The notes: a model not told the origin generated them from the sequence alone. A stretch of 64,000 bases of DNA from Methanoregulaceae archaeon UBA467 (GCA_002503825.1 DASP01000007.1:1-64000); one strand, 5' to 3'; counted from the stretch's first letter, positions 17,665 to 26,046 are shown. Numbers and translations: made by a program.

Positions 17665-18255
17665 ATGGCAAAATCGATGTATGCCTATGTAAGGGACGCC
17701 TGGAAGAAACCCGGAGAGTCCGACGTAAAAGCCCTGTTATGGGACCGTATGCAGGTATGGCGGCGTGAAGGAAGCGTCGTCAGGATTGAACACCCGACGC
17801 GTATCGACCGTGCCCGGAGCCTTGGATTCAAGGCAAAGCAGGGAATTGTAATGGTCCGCGTGAAAGTCCGCCGTGGTGGACGCCGGAAGTCCAGATATGT
17901 CAGGGCCCGGAGAACCGCACGGATGGGCATGGCCAGGATTACTGCAGGGAAGAGCCTGAAGCGCATCGCAGAAGAGCGTGCCTCCCGCAGGTTCCCCAAC
18001 ATGGAAGCATTAAACTCCTACTGGGTAGGGCAGGACGGAAAGCAGAAGTTCTTCGAGGTCATCATGGTCGACGGCCACCACCCTGCAATTAAAAATGATC
18101 CGCATCTCTCATGGATAGGAAAGCCGCAGCACAGGGGTCGCGCCGAGCGTGGAAAGACCAGCGCCGGGCGTAAAGGCCGCGGAATGAGGACACGCGGTAA
18201 AGGAACCGAGAAAACCCGCCCGAGTATCCGTTCACACGCAAACCAGGGCAAATAA
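17665..18255 (+). CDS. rpl15e: Large ribosomal subunit protein L15e
   Basis: 196 residues, strongly basic, starting AKSMYAYVRDAWKKPGESDVK and ending in an Arg/Lys/Gly-rich tail. It matches archaeal/eukaryotic L15e over its full length (VRRGGRRKSRYVRARRT). First gene of a super-operon that continues with RNase P proteins, proteasome alpha, SBDS, L37Ae, rpoP, Brix, Pcc1 and prefoldin beta. GAGGTGAT ribosome binding site, with two leader hairpins upstream. Confidence 0.97.
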   Translation: MAKSMYAYVRDAWKKPGESDVKALLWDRMQVWRREGSVVRIEHPTRIDRARSLGFKAKQGIVMVRVKVRRGGRRKSRYVRARRTARMGMARITAGKSLKRIAEERASRRFPNMEALNSYWVGQDGKQKFFEVIMVDGHHPAIKNDPHLSWIGKPQHRGRAERGKTSAGRKGRGMRTRGKGTEKTRPSIRSHANQGK

Positions 18256-18286
18256 CTTAACCCATTTTTTTACTATTCCTACGTGA

Positions 18287-18928
18287 ATGATTACCACTGA
18301 CGCCGCAGTTCATCCCTACCCGGCAGGCGACTCGTCACTCCGGAGAATGGCAAGCGAAGCACATGAGCTCGGATTTGACAGCATCGTTGCAATTGACGGT
18401 CAGAACACTGAAATGTACGGGGTCAGGGTTATCCGCGGAGTTCTGATAAGTGAAAACCAGCTGAAGAATGTCATCGGGCAGGTAAGACGCCGCTCCGGAA
18501 AGGGAGACCTTGTGATTGTGAATGCCGGCGAAACAGCGTTTAACAGGTCGGTCATCGCAGTAAAGGAAGTCGGGATCCTGCGGCACATCCATAAGGCCCC
18601 GAAAAATTCCTTTGACCATGTCGCCGCGCGGCTAGCCTCAGAGCGGGGTGTCGCAATTGACCTCGACCTTCACCCGGTCATTCATATGAAAGGTCCGTCC
18701 CGCCAGAGGGTGCTCCAGAAATACCGTGATATCATCAGGCTCCATACACGGTACCGGTTCCCGCTCACAGTCTCAAGCAATGCATATTCTGTACTTGACA
18801 TGCGTTCCCCCGATGAGATGAAGAGTATCTGCAGGGTGTTCGGGATGTCAGGCCAGGATGTCGATGATGCACTGTCGGCAATATCACGACTTTTCAATCC
18901 GGGCAGCGCGGTAAAGGTGGTCAGATGA
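18287..18928 (+). CDS. rnp3: Ribonuclease P protein component 3 (Rpp30)
   Basis: 213 residues with the polymerase/histidinol-phosphatase-like TIM-barrel fold of Rpp30; visible features include an N-terminal TDAAVHPYP, central VAIDLDLHPVI and the C-terminal SSNAYSVLDMRSP. It pairs with Pop5 (next gene) to support the catalytic RNA that trims tRNA 5' leaders. The stop codon overlaps the rnp2 ATG (ATGA), so translation is coupled to its partner. Confidence 0.92.
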   Translation: MITTDAAVHPYPAGDSSLRRMASEAHELGFDSIVAIDGQNTEMYGVRVIRGVLISENQLKNVIGQVRRRSGKGDLVIVNAGETAFNRSVIAVKEVGILRHIHKAPKNSFDHVAARLASERGVAIDLDLHPVIHMKGPSRQRVLQKYRDIIRLHTRYRFPLTVSSNAYSVLDMRSPDEMKSICRVFGMSGQDVDDALSAISRLFNPGSAVKVVR

Positions 18929-19413
18929 AGCCCAGGCCACCGACCATGCGGGAGAAAAAAAGGTACCTGCTCGCCCGTATCGAGCCGCGTGGACTGCAGG
19001 TCGATCCAAAAGAGCTCTATTATGCAGTACTTGAGTCACTTACATCTCTTTACGGGGATTCCGTCTCATCACAGGCCCAGCCTGCAGTTATTTCTGCTGC
19101 AGGAGGGTATGCGATAATCAGGTGCACACGCGGATACGAAGATCTGCTCAGGACTGCCCTGACTATGGTAACAGGTGTGAACGAGGTCCGGCTTGTGCTC
19201 AGGTCATGTGCAACATCGGGGACTATTCACTCACTAAAAACGAGGATCGCCGCTGCCCCCTCCATTCCGGCACCGGATCCAGCGGGACTGGAAATTGGCG
19301 GAAAATGCTTTGATGCATACCATTATGGCAGTGAAAAAGTTGATTTAATTGAAAAAGGATTTAAAAATCAGGAACTATTGTTTCTCACACAGACAGATCT
19401 GGAGGAGTTCTAA
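18925..19413 (+). CDS. rnp2: Ribonuclease P protein component 2 (Pop5)
   Basis: 162 residues, beginning MKPRPPTMREKKRYLLARI as in archaeal Pop5. The alpha/beta core contains GYAIIRCTRGYEDLLRTAL. Pop5 dimerises with Rpp30 and activates RNase P RNA. The C-terminal ~40 residues after the Pop5 fold (from about residue 122) are longer than in many homologs and of unclear role. Coupled by ATGA to rnp3 and by TAATG to psmA. Confidence 0.92.
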   Translation: MKPRPPTMREKKRYLLARIEPRGLQVDPKELYYAVLESLTSLYGDSVSSQAQPAVISAAGGYAIIRCTRGYEDLLRTALTMVTGVNEVRLVLRSCATSGTIHSLKTRIAAAPSIPAPDPAGLEIGGKCFDAYHYGSEKVDLIEKGFKNQELLFLTQTDLEEF

Positions 19414-20138
19414 TGCAACCACAGGCGTATCAGATGGGATATGACCGGGCAATTACCGTATTCAGCCCGGACGGCCGCTTATATCAGGTCGAATATGCAA
19501 GAGAAGCGGTGAAGAGGGGAACCACAGCAGTCGGGATCAAATGTGCGGAAGGACTCGTCCTCATCGTGGACAAGAGAGTCTCGTCCCGCCTCCTCGAAGC
19601 CTCTTCGATTGAAAAGATATTCAAGATCGATGAGCACATCGGGGTTGCATCCTCCGGCCTCGTCGGGGATGCACGATCACTCGTTGACCGGGCACGGATC
19701 GAGAGCCAGATCAACAGGGTCACCTACGACGAAAAGATCGATGTTGAGGCGCTCGCAAAGAAGCTGTGCGACCATATGCAGACGTACACCCAGTTTGGGG
19801 GAGCACGCCCGTATGGAACCGCACTGCTCATTGCAGGAATAAGCGATGGAGAAATGCGCCTCTTTGAGACAGACCCAAGCGGTACACTTCTCGAATACAA
19901 GGCAACGGGTATCGGTATCGGCCGGAACGCCGTTATGAAAGTGTTTGAAGAAGAATATAACTACGAAGCCTCTTTAAAAGACACCATTCTCCTCGGGATA
20001 AAGGCACTCCATGACGCGACCGAAGGAAAGTTCGATGTCAACACGGTTGAGATCGGACTGATCGAGACAAAAACCCCGGTATTCCGCAAGATGAGCAAGG
20101 AAGAGGTCGCATCGTTCATGGAACAGTTTGAACGTTAA
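19413..20138 (+). CDS. psmA: Proteasome alpha subunit
   Basis: 241 residues. The N-terminal proteasome-A signature YDRAITVFSPDGRLYQVEYA is intact, followed by the Ntn-hydrolase fold without a catalytic threonine propeptide. It forms the outer rings of the 20S proteasome. The start overlaps the rnp2 stop (TAATG), and a GGAGG site for the SBDS gene lies 12 bases after its stop. Placement beside RNase P genes follows the widespread archaeal super-operon. Confidence 0.97.
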   Translation: MQPQAYQMGYDRAITVFSPDGRLYQVEYAREAVKRGTTAVGIKCAEGLVLIVDKRVSSRLLEASSIEKIFKIDEHIGVASSGLVGDARSLVDRARIESQINRVTYDEKIDVEALAKKLCDHMQTYTQFGGARPYGTALLIAGISDGEMRLFETDPSGTLLEYKATGIGIGRNAVMKVFEEEYNYEASLKDTILLGIKALHDATEGKFDVNTVEIGLIETKTPVFRKMSKEEVASFMEQFER

Positions 20139-20150
20139 GGAGGACATCCC

Positions 20151-20855
20151 ATGATACCACTCGACCAGGCCGTGGTGGCACGCCTGGAAAGCCATGGTGA
20201 GAAATTCGAGTTGCTGGTCGATCCGGATCTCGCGGTGAAATTCCGCCAGGGGGAGAAGATCGAACTTGAAGACATGGTGGCTGCGCTATTTATTTTTGAA
20301 AATGCATCGCGCGGGACCCGGGCGTCTGATGAAGCGCTGAACAAGGCATTTCATACAACTGATTTTTCCACGATATCCCAAAGGATCATCGAGAAAGGAG
20401 AGATCCACCTTACTGCCGAACAGCGGAGAATGATGATCGCCGAGAAACGGAGACAGGTCATCAATTTTATTGCACGAAACGCAGTGAATCCCCAGAACGG
20501 GCTCCCGCACCCGCCCCACCGGATTGAACTGGCAATGGAGGAGGTGCGGGTCAACATTGACCTGTACAAGCACCTCGACGAACTCGTCAAGGAAACTGTC
20601 AAGGCGCTTCGCCCCATTCTCCCGATAAAATTCGAAGAATTACGTATCGCAGTGAAAATCCCCGGAGATTATGCTGCAAAGGCCTACGGGGAACTCCAGT
20701 CGGGCACTGTCATGGAAAAGGACGAATGGCTGAAGGACGGTTCCTGGGTATGCGTTGTACGTATCCCTGCAGGAATACAGACCGAGTTCTACGAGACCAT
20801 CAACCGTATCACCAGGGGTGAAGGTGAGGTCAAGATACTCAAACAAGTATATTAA
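20151..20855 (+). CDS. sbds: Ribosome assembly factor SBDS
   Basis: 234 residues with the three SBDS domains: N-terminal FYSH domain (~1-85, ARLESHGEKFELLVDPDLA), helical middle (~88-165, with NPQNGLPHPPHRIELAME), and C-terminal ferredoxin-like domain (~167-234). It helps release the anti-association factor aIF6 from the large subunit. GGAGG ribosome binding site five bases upstream. In many archaea the exosome genes rrp4, rrp41 and rrp42 follow; here L37Ae follows directly after 42 bases. Confidence 0.95.
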   Translation: MIPLDQAVVARLESHGEKFELLVDPDLAVKFRQGEKIELEDMVAALFIFENASRGTRASDEALNKAFHTTDFSTISQRIIEKGEIHLTAEQRRMMIAEKRRQVINFIARNAVNPQNGLPHPPHRIELAMEEVRVNIDLYKHLDELVKETVKALRPILPIKFEELRIAVKIPGDYAAKAYGELQSGTVMEKDEWLKDGSWVCVVRIPAGIQTEFYETINRITRGEGEVKILKQVY

Positions 20856-20897
20856 TCGCTATGACAAATAATAGAAGACAGATATCGGGTAGTCACT

Positions 20898-21188
20898 ATG
20901 AGCAAAGGACAACATAAAGCAAAAGGAAGAGTAACAGGCAGTTCAGGCAGATTCGGACCGAGATACGGGAGATTCATCCGTAAAAGAGTGGCCGAGACCG
21001 AGAAGGTATCCCGCGCTGCACACCGCTGCCCCCGCTGTGACACTATCGCTGTCAAGCGCAAAGGGACCGGGATCTGGGCCTGCCGGAAGTGCGAATTCAA
21101 GTTTGCAGGCGGCGCATACCAGCCGCAGACACCGGTACTCCGTATTGCACTGAGGACCATCGAACGTTCACTCCAGAAGGAGGCGTGA
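20898..21188 (+). CDS. rpl37ae: Large ribosomal subunit protein L37Ae
   Basis: 96 residues, basic, with the four-cysteine zinc ribbon CPRCDTIAVKRKGTGIWACRKC split as CxxC and CxxC at about residues 43-63. Matches archaeal L37Ae/L43. Part of the ribosomal/RNA super-operon; its GGAGG-rich 3' end supplies the ribosome binding site of rpoP just downstream. Confidence 0.96.
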   Translation: MSKGQHKAKGRVTGSSGRFGPRYGRFIRKRVAETEKVSRAAHRCPRCDTIAVKRKGTGIWACRKCEFKFAGGAYQPQTPVLRIALRTIERSLQKEA

Positions 21189-21194
21189 GCAGGT

Positions 21195-21329
21195 TTGGCA
21201 GGATCCTACAAGTGTGCCCGTTGCAAGCAGAAGGTGGAGATCGACATTAATGTCCGGTGCCCGTACTGTGGTCACCGGATACTGTTCAAGGAACGTGGTG
21301 CCGCGATCAAAGAGCTGAAGGCTCGATGA
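21195..21329 (+). CDS. rpoP: RNA polymerase subunit P (Rpo12)
   Basis: A 44-residue zinc-ribbon protein: MAGSYKCARCKQKVEIDINV followed by RCPYCGHRILFKERGAA and a C-terminal KELKAR. The two CxxC pairs and the C-terminal RILFK motif are diagnostic of archaeal Rpo12. The likely start is TTG at 21195, with GGAGG about 11 bases upstream inside the end of rpl37ae. The stop TGA overlaps the next ATG (ATGA). It is short and was found by reading the gap between L37Ae and Brix. Confidence 0.93.
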   Translation: MAGSYKCARCKQKVEIDINVRCPYCGHRILFKERGAAIKELKAR

Positions 21330-21733
21330 CCGTTATCACCACATCAAGAAAGCCTGTCCCGGAAATACGATCGCTTGCAAAAGATCTCGCATATGCAACC
21401 GGGTGCGAGTACCTTATGCGGGGAAAAATGGGTATGAAAGACCTCATATCCTATGATCCTGTCTTTTTTCTGATCTCTATGGATAAAGGTATTATCAGGA
21501 TCGAGTTTTATGACAAAGGGAAAAAAATATCTGACCTCTCTGTCACGACACTCTCTGTCACGCAGCGCGACGACGGCCAGAGAAAGGGCGTACACCTCTC
21601 AAACCAATCTGTTTATGAACAGTTGAAACCATATATACCGGTAGAATTGACCGGAGAGGGGGGCAGAGACCTCTCTTTCGACGGCACCAGACGTTCACGG
21701 TATAACCTGACACTTGCTGACCATGGAACATGA
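21326..21733 (+). CDS. Brix-domain ribosome biogenesis protein
   Basis: 135 residues from the ATG at 21326, which overlaps the rpoP stop (ATGA); the frame's upstream extension lies inside rpoP and is a shadow. The N-terminus TVITTSRKPVPEIRSLAKDLA and the following GKMGMKDL match short archaeal Brix/Imp4-like proteins, which are thought to act in rRNA processing. The 3' end overlaps pcc1 by 11 bases. It is shorter than many archaeal Brix proteins (~150-180 residues). Confidence 0.82.
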   Translation: MTVITTSRKPVPEIRSLAKDLAYATGCEYLMRGKMGMKDLISYDPVFFLISMDKGIIRIEFYDKGKKISDLSVTTLSVTQRDDGQRKGVHLSNQSVYEQLKPYIPVELTGEGGRDLSFDGTRRSRYNLTLADHGT

Positions 21734-21983
21734 AGCAGTCTTTCATATCAGGTGCGACCACGCAGACAATATCTTTCGCTCGGTCGGACCGGAAATGGCA
21801 GGGGAAGTAAATTCCCGCTCACGTGCTGAATGTGCCCGGGGAGGGCAGGATACAATTGTCCTGAAGGTCGGTGCGCGGGATAGTGCTGCATTGAGGGCCT
21901 CACTGAATATGTGGCTGCGGCTCATCAATGTTGCACAGGAGATGCAGGATCTCATACATTCAAATGGAGATGACAAAAAATGA
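21723..21983 (+). CDS. pcc1: KEOPS complex subunit Pcc1
   Basis: 86 residues from ATG 21723 (an in-frame TTG at 21714 is possible). Small alpha/beta protein with the Pcc1 pattern: N-terminal strand EAVFHIRCDHADNIFRSVGP, central strand, and a C-terminal helix ASLNMWLRLINVAQEM. Pcc1 is the dimerisation subunit of KEOPS, which makes t6A37 in tRNA. Overlaps the Brix gene upstream and prefoldin beta downstream (ATGA). Confidence 0.87.
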   Translation: MEHEAVFHIRCDHADNIFRSVGPEMAGEVNSRSRAECARGGQDTIVLKVGARDSAALRASLNMWLRLINVAQEMQDLIHSNGDDKK

Positions 21984-22339
21984 ATGGAATATCACCAAAA
22001 GTGCAGAACCAGATCGCCATGCTGCAGCAGATGCAGCAGCAGATGCAGACTATCGGTGCGCAGAAGACCCAGTACGAGATGGCAGTCAGGGAGGCAAAGC
22101 GCGCCACCGAAGAGTTAAATGACGTAACCGAGGATGCACAGATCTTCTTCAGCGTCGGGACGGTTATGATGCAGAAGAAAAAGGAGGATGTATTATCGAA
22201 CCTCAACGAGAAGATCGAGACCCTCGAGCTTCGCATCAAGTCACTCGAAAAGCAGGAAACCATGCTGCAGGGAAAATTCGAACAGCTCCAGACGCAGATA
22301 AAACAGGCACTCGAGGGGAAAGTCCCGAGTGCTGTCTGA
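21980..22339 (+). CDS. pfdB: Prefoldin subunit beta
   Basis: 119 residues: two long amphipathic coiled-coil helices (~5-45 and ~70-112) flanking a short beta-hairpin, typical of prefoldin beta (MLQQMQQQMQTI near the N-terminus, MQKKKEDVLSNLNEKIETLE in the second helix). Forms a jellyfish-shaped hexamer with alpha subunits that captures unfolded proteins. Last gene of the super-operon; a T-run at ~22345-22351 follows the stop. Confidence 0.95.
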   Translation: MNGISPKVQNQIAMLQQMQQQMQTIGAQKTQYEMAVREAKRATEELNDVTEDAQIFFSVGTVMMQKKKEDVLSNLNEKIETLELRIKSLEKQETMLQGKFEQLQTQIKQALEGKVPSAV

Positions 22340-22359
22340 AATTACCTTTTTTCCCGTAT

Positions 22360-23895
22360 TTAATCTGACGGCTTTTCAACCCTGTGCAGGAGGTTGATCG
22401 CATTGATCATTGCCTCTGCAGAGGCGAGGACAACATCGTCCCCTGATGCACTTGCATCGAAGATATGGCCATGTTCATCCTCGACCGCGATAGTCACATG
22501 GCCAATTGCATCTGACCCTCCTGAAATGGCCTCTATGCCAAACTCCTTGAGGGTGATCCGCGTGGGCAGGATACCTAGGATAGCCTTTAATGCCGCATCG
22601 ACAGGGCCGTTACCGGTACTGCTGTAGACGTGCTCCCGGCCGTTCACAATTGCTTTTACACTGGCGGTCGGGATGACATGGTTTCCTGTCATGATGGCAA
22701 TATCTTCCATCACTATTACTTTGCGTGCATTTACAACGCCCATGGTGCTCTCTGCAATCTCGTACAGGTCCGCATCCGTCACCCGTTTCCCCTTGACCGA
22801 GATGAACTTGACTTTTTCTACGATTGCATCCAGTTCAACGTCTGACGGGTCGATATGGACGTCCTGCAGCATCTGGCGGACCGCGTGTCTGCCCACATGT
22901 TTTCCAAGCGTGAGCTTGCGACGGTGGCCAACCATCTCAGGAGTCATAATGCCCGGTTCAAACGTGGCTGCACATGCAATGACCCCATGGGAATGGATTC
23001 CGCTTTCGTGGGAGAACGCGTTGTCACCGACGATAGGCTGCGTCGGCGGGATTGAAATCCCTGAATAGCGCGAAATAAGGCGCGAGGTTTCGACAAGCCT
23101 TTCCAGCCGGATCCCGGTATCCATACGGTATATTGATTCGAGGACCATCACCGTCTGGGAGAGATCCGCATTCCCGGCCCGTTCACCGAGGCCGTTCACG
23201 GTTACCTGCACCTGTGATGCTCCTGCCTCTACTGCCATAGTGGTGTTTGCAACGGCCAGCCCGAAATCGTTGTGACAGTGCACATCGATGGGGCAGTCAA
23301 CATCGCGGGCTATCCTAAGGATCAGCTCCTTCATGGCTGAAGGAGCGATCACCCCCACCGTGTCAGGGACGTTGATGATCGTGGCTCCGGCATCAGCTGC
23401 AGCCCGGAAGACTTCGATTAAGTAGTCAGTATCGGTACGTGTGGCATCCATTGCAGAGAACATGCATAACGGGCAGTGCTCCCTCACGTAAGAGACGATC
23501 TCTCCCGTGATCCCGAGCACCTCCTCGCAGCTCTTTTTAATGGTGTGGACCCTCTGGACCTCCGATGTCGGAATAAAGACATGTACCATGTCGACATTGG
23601 CATCGATACAGGCATCCACGTCCTCCTTCCGGGACCGTGCAAGGCCGCATATGGTCGACTCCAGCCCAAGATCTGCAATGGCCTTCACTGTTTCAAATTC
23701 GCCTTTTGATGACGCCGGAAACCCTGCTTCTATGGCATGGACGCCAATCGCTGAGAGCTGCCGTGCTATCTCTAACTTCTGTTCAGACTTGAACGAAATC
23801 CCGGGCGTTTGTTCACCATCACGGAGTGTGGTGTCGAAAACAGTGATCTTTTTAGTCGCCTGGCTATCGGTGAAGAAAACAATTCCCCGCTTCAG
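22360..23895 (-). CDS. 2-isopropylmalate synthase / (R)-citramalate synthase, apparent CTG start
   Basis: Acyltransferase of the HMGL/DRE-TIM family, about 511 residues. The catalytic N-terminal motif FDTTLRDGEQTPG is encoded at ~23845-23800, upstream of the first GTG (23688), so a 442-residue call would lose essential residues. The frame is open up to TAA at 23899-23901, and the only start-like codon is CTG at 23895. Also present are HCHNDFGLA, NGLGERAGNADL and a C-terminal LeuA dimer (leucine/isoleucine feedback) domain from ~residue 385. LeuA and CimA cannot be separated by eye; AksA is less likely because it lacks the regulatory domain. A TATA-like TTTTATAGTA at ~23932-23941 suggests a short leader. 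Confidence 0.9.
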   Translation of the reverse strand: MKRGIVFFTDSQATKKITVFDTTLRDGEQTPGISFKSEQKLEIARQLSAIGVHAIEAGFPASSKGEFETVKAIADLGLESTICGLARSRKEDVDACIDANVDMVHVFIPTSEVQRVHTIKKSCEEVLGITGEIVSYVREHCPLCMFSAMDATRTDTDYLIEVFRAAADAGATIINVPDTVGVIAPSAMKELILRIARDVDCPIDVHCHNDFGLAVANTTMAVEAGASQVQVTVNGLGERAGNADLSQTVMVLESIYRMDTGIRLERLVETSRLISRYSGISIPPTQPIVGDNAFSHESGIHSHGVIACAATFEPGIMTPEMVGHRRKLTLGKHVGRHAVRQMLQDVHIDPSDVELDAIVEKVKFISVKGKRVTDADLYEIAESTMGVVNARKVIVMEDIAIMTGNHVIPTASVKAIVNGREHVYSSTGNGPVDAALKAILGILPTRITLKEFGIEAISGGSDAIGHVTIAVEDEHGHIFDASASGDDVVLASAEAMINAINLLHRVEKPSD

Positions 23896-24023
23896 TTGTT
23901 ATGCGAGACATACATGTTTATCAATGCGCCCATACTATAAAAGAGTCACCGGTACCGCCGATTTTGCGATTCTATATCGATACGTTTAATAGCTTTATTC
24001 CCCCTATATTATGAGCGCAATGA

Positions 24024-24129
24024 CCCGCCTTAACTCAGCTTGGTAGAGTGCGCGGCTGTAGTATGGATTACCGATTTAGGTAACTGCGCGGCTACCGCGA
24101 TGTCCCCGGTTCGACTCCGGGAGGCGGGA
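24024..24129 (+). tRNA. tRNA-Tyr (anticodon GTA) with a 32-base intron
   Basis: Acceptor CCCGCCT pairs with AGGCGGG, discriminator A at 24129. Exon 1 (24024-24061) ends CGCGG-CTGTAG with anticodon GTA; the intron is 24062-24093; exon 2 restarts with A-CCGCG. The intron sits at the canonical position 37/38. Removal leaves a 74-nt cloverleaf. CCA is not encoded. Followed closely by tRNA-Asp, probably one transcript. Confidence 0.93.
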
Positions 24130-24151
24130 CATCTTGCAGCAACATAAAGGT

Positions 24152-24224
24152 GCCCAGGTAGTGTAGCGGCCTATCATGTCTGCCTGTCACGCAGACGACT
24201 CGGATTCGAATTCCGACCTGGGCG
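24152..24224 (+). tRNA. tRNA-Asp (anticodon GTC)
   Basis: Acceptor GCCCAGG pairs with CCTGGGC, discriminator G; anticodon stem TCTGC/GCAGA encloses CTGTCAC, giving anticodon GTC; T-loop TTCGAAT. 73 nt without intron, 22 bases after tRNA-Tyr. A T-run (TTTTCTTCTTTT) directly follows and probably terminates transcription. Confidence 0.96.
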
Positions 24225-24623
24225 TTTTCTTCTTTTGTCCGGATTAAAACCGCTGGTTTATCTCTGGTTTTCCGTAAAAGATCCCTGTATACGGAGAAAG
24301 GGGACGAAATGAACAAGATAGTCGTTTTACCATTGTATTCACACTGTTTTTATATGCGGTATCGCACCTGTGATTATGCTGTACCATGGGTATTTGACAG
24401 CAATACACGCATTTTTAGCGACGTTACCAGACCACTGATCAGGAGCCCGATAAAAATCCTGTCCGGGAGAAGGAACCTGATACCATTGAAAACACTATAC
24501 GAAAGGGCATGGCTGCTCAGGAAGAACGTAAAAGAGGCCATATATCGCAAATCTGAGGGAATAACATGAAAAAAACGTTTCCCGTTGATATTGTGGTTAT
24601 CACCCCGACTGTCTTTCCATGAA
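24225..24623. other. Intergenic, one weak open frame only
   Basis: About 400 bases between tRNA-Asp and the small HEAT gene. A frame at 24309-24569 (86 codons, basic product) has a purine-rich GGGGACGAA before its ATG but no recognisable motif, and I do not call it a gene. Confidence 0.4.
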
Positions 24624-24938
24624 TCAAAGGTCCGGTCTCAGTCTCTCTATCCTGTCAATCGCACCCCTGCTTGCGATCTGGACGGTCTCGCTGTCATCGT
24701 ATGCCGCTCTCTGGAGAGCTCCAATCGCTTTCATATTGCCAATCCGCCCCAGCGCCCATATCGCGAGCATCCGGACACTCTCGTCATTATCATATATCCT
24801 TTTCAGCAGCAGGTCAACCGCTTCATCCCCGAAATCTACAAGATTCCGTGCTGCCATCCAGCGGGTGTTGATATCGCTGTGTTTGAGAAGATACAAATGA
24901 TATTCAACACTGTTCATTTCGATACTATCCGGTACCAT
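24624..24938 (-). CDS. Small HEAT-repeat protein
   Basis: About 104 residues with two to three HEAT/PBS-lyase repeats (INTRWMAARNLVDFGDEA, VRMLAIWALGRIGNMKA, VQIASRGAIDRI). A short scaffold protein related in type to the one at 7791-8405. The start is uncertain: ATG at 24938 is preceded directly by GTGGGGAGA, and a later ATG at 24917 (MNSVEYHLYLL) is possible. No partner is suggested by the neighbourhood. Confidence 0.68.
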   Translation of the reverse strand: MVPDSIEMNSVEYHLYLLKHSDINTRWMAARNLVDFGDEAVDLLLKRIYDNDESVRMLAIWALGRIGNMKAIGALQRAAYDDSETVQIASRGAIDRIERLRPDL

Positions 24939-25158
24939 TCTCCCCACGTTCCATGACAGGCGTGTTCCATGTCAACAATGAACATGATCAATCATGATAA
25001 TATATCAACATTGTCCCGGTTATGATCCCCTTCTTCAATCAGGTTTGTCCTGTAATTTTCCGGCCTGATAAAAAGAAAAAACAAAATACGGGAAGAATGG
25101 TATAAATATTCATACGAAGACAATAAAAACAGAGATTCCCAACGGGGAGACGATAATA

Positions 25159-26046
25159 ATGAGAAGTCTTAACAGGTTATGTATATTTATTTTTTCATTA
25201 GGGGTGCTTTTTGCTATTATTCCGGGAGCGTGTGCATTTGGCCCGTGCAGCTGTCCGTTCAATACGCTGGAGATCGGGGGTCTGCCGTATCCTCCCGGTA
25301 ATTGCTCGTGCTACTACAACCTGACCGGAATCTATCCTCCCTGTTGTGCATGCCCGTTTAATACATCGTGCTCCCTGCCGCAAAAACCCGTTTTCATGAC
25401 AGGTGCGACGGCGGCCTTTTCCGCCAGCGTGACTTCGGGAAATGCGCCCCTTTCAGTCCGGTTTTCTGACCTCTCATCCGGCAGGGCAAATGCATGGGAG
25501 TGGGATTTTGGAGACGGTACGACGTCAGAGGAACAGAATCCTGTCCACGTATACGAGTATGGAGGGACGTATGATGTCACCCTGACTGTAAGCCAGGCCT
25601 ATGCACAGGGGGGCTTTACGTCTGCTATCTCTACCGTTAAAAAAGAAGAGGGGCTGATTTCAGTGAACGGCCCCCCGAAACCAGTGCCCGATTTTGGCAA
25701 TCCCCCGCCTGAACCCGTATCTGTATTCATTGAGGGTCCCACTGCAGAGATCAGTGTTGATACGATTGAATTATTCAGGGCCGATATTGGCACGGCATCT
25801 GAACTGATGCCATATGCAGATACAACCGGAGAGGGTTCTCCCCTTACGGCATGGGAAGAAAAAGCCGGTAAAAATGTAATTTTAAGCCCTGATACCGGAA
25901 GAGAACTGCCGCCTTCACCTGCAGAACGGCTTGAGGGCGACTTCTCAGCGTCATCACGTGATACCGCAGATATTACTGTCAGTTCAAACCATTACCGGAC
26001 AACCCCTGAAAAAAGATCAGTTATAATAAACAGGTTACGAAACTGA
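25159..26046 (+). CDS. Secreted PKD-domain protein with cysteine-rich N-terminus
   Basis: 295 residues. Signal peptide 1-26 (ends PGACA). The mature N-terminus (~27-75) is cysteine rich with eight Cys, including two copies of CPFNT, and looks disulfide-bonded. A PKD domain follows at ~82-165 (WEWDFGDGTTSEEQNPVHVY), typical of archaeal surface proteins and used for cell-surface or matrix contacts. The rest (~170-295) is low-complexity, Pro/Glu/Ser rich, with no membrane anchor. TATA-like GGTATAAATA at ~25100 and GGGGAGACG before the ATG support the start. Confidence 0.82.
   Translation: MRSLNRLCIFIFSLGVLFAIIPGACAFGPCSCPFNTLEIGGLPYPPGNCSCYYNLTGIYPPCCACPFNTSCSLPQKPVFMTGATAAFSASVTSGNAPLSVRFSDLSSGRANAWEWDFGDGTTSEEQNPVHVYEYGGTYDVTLTVSQAYAQGGFTSAISTVKKEEGLISVNGPPKPVPDFGNPPPEPVSVFIEGPTAEISVDTIELFRADIGTASELMPYADTTGEGSPLTAWEEKAGKNVILSPDTGRELPPSPAERLEGDFSASSRDTADITVSSNHYRTTPEKRSVIINRLRN

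Noticed and set aside
24309..24569. 86-codon frame between tRNA-Asp and the small HEAT gene
   Set aside because: A weak purine-rich site precedes it, but there is no motif or sign of conservation.
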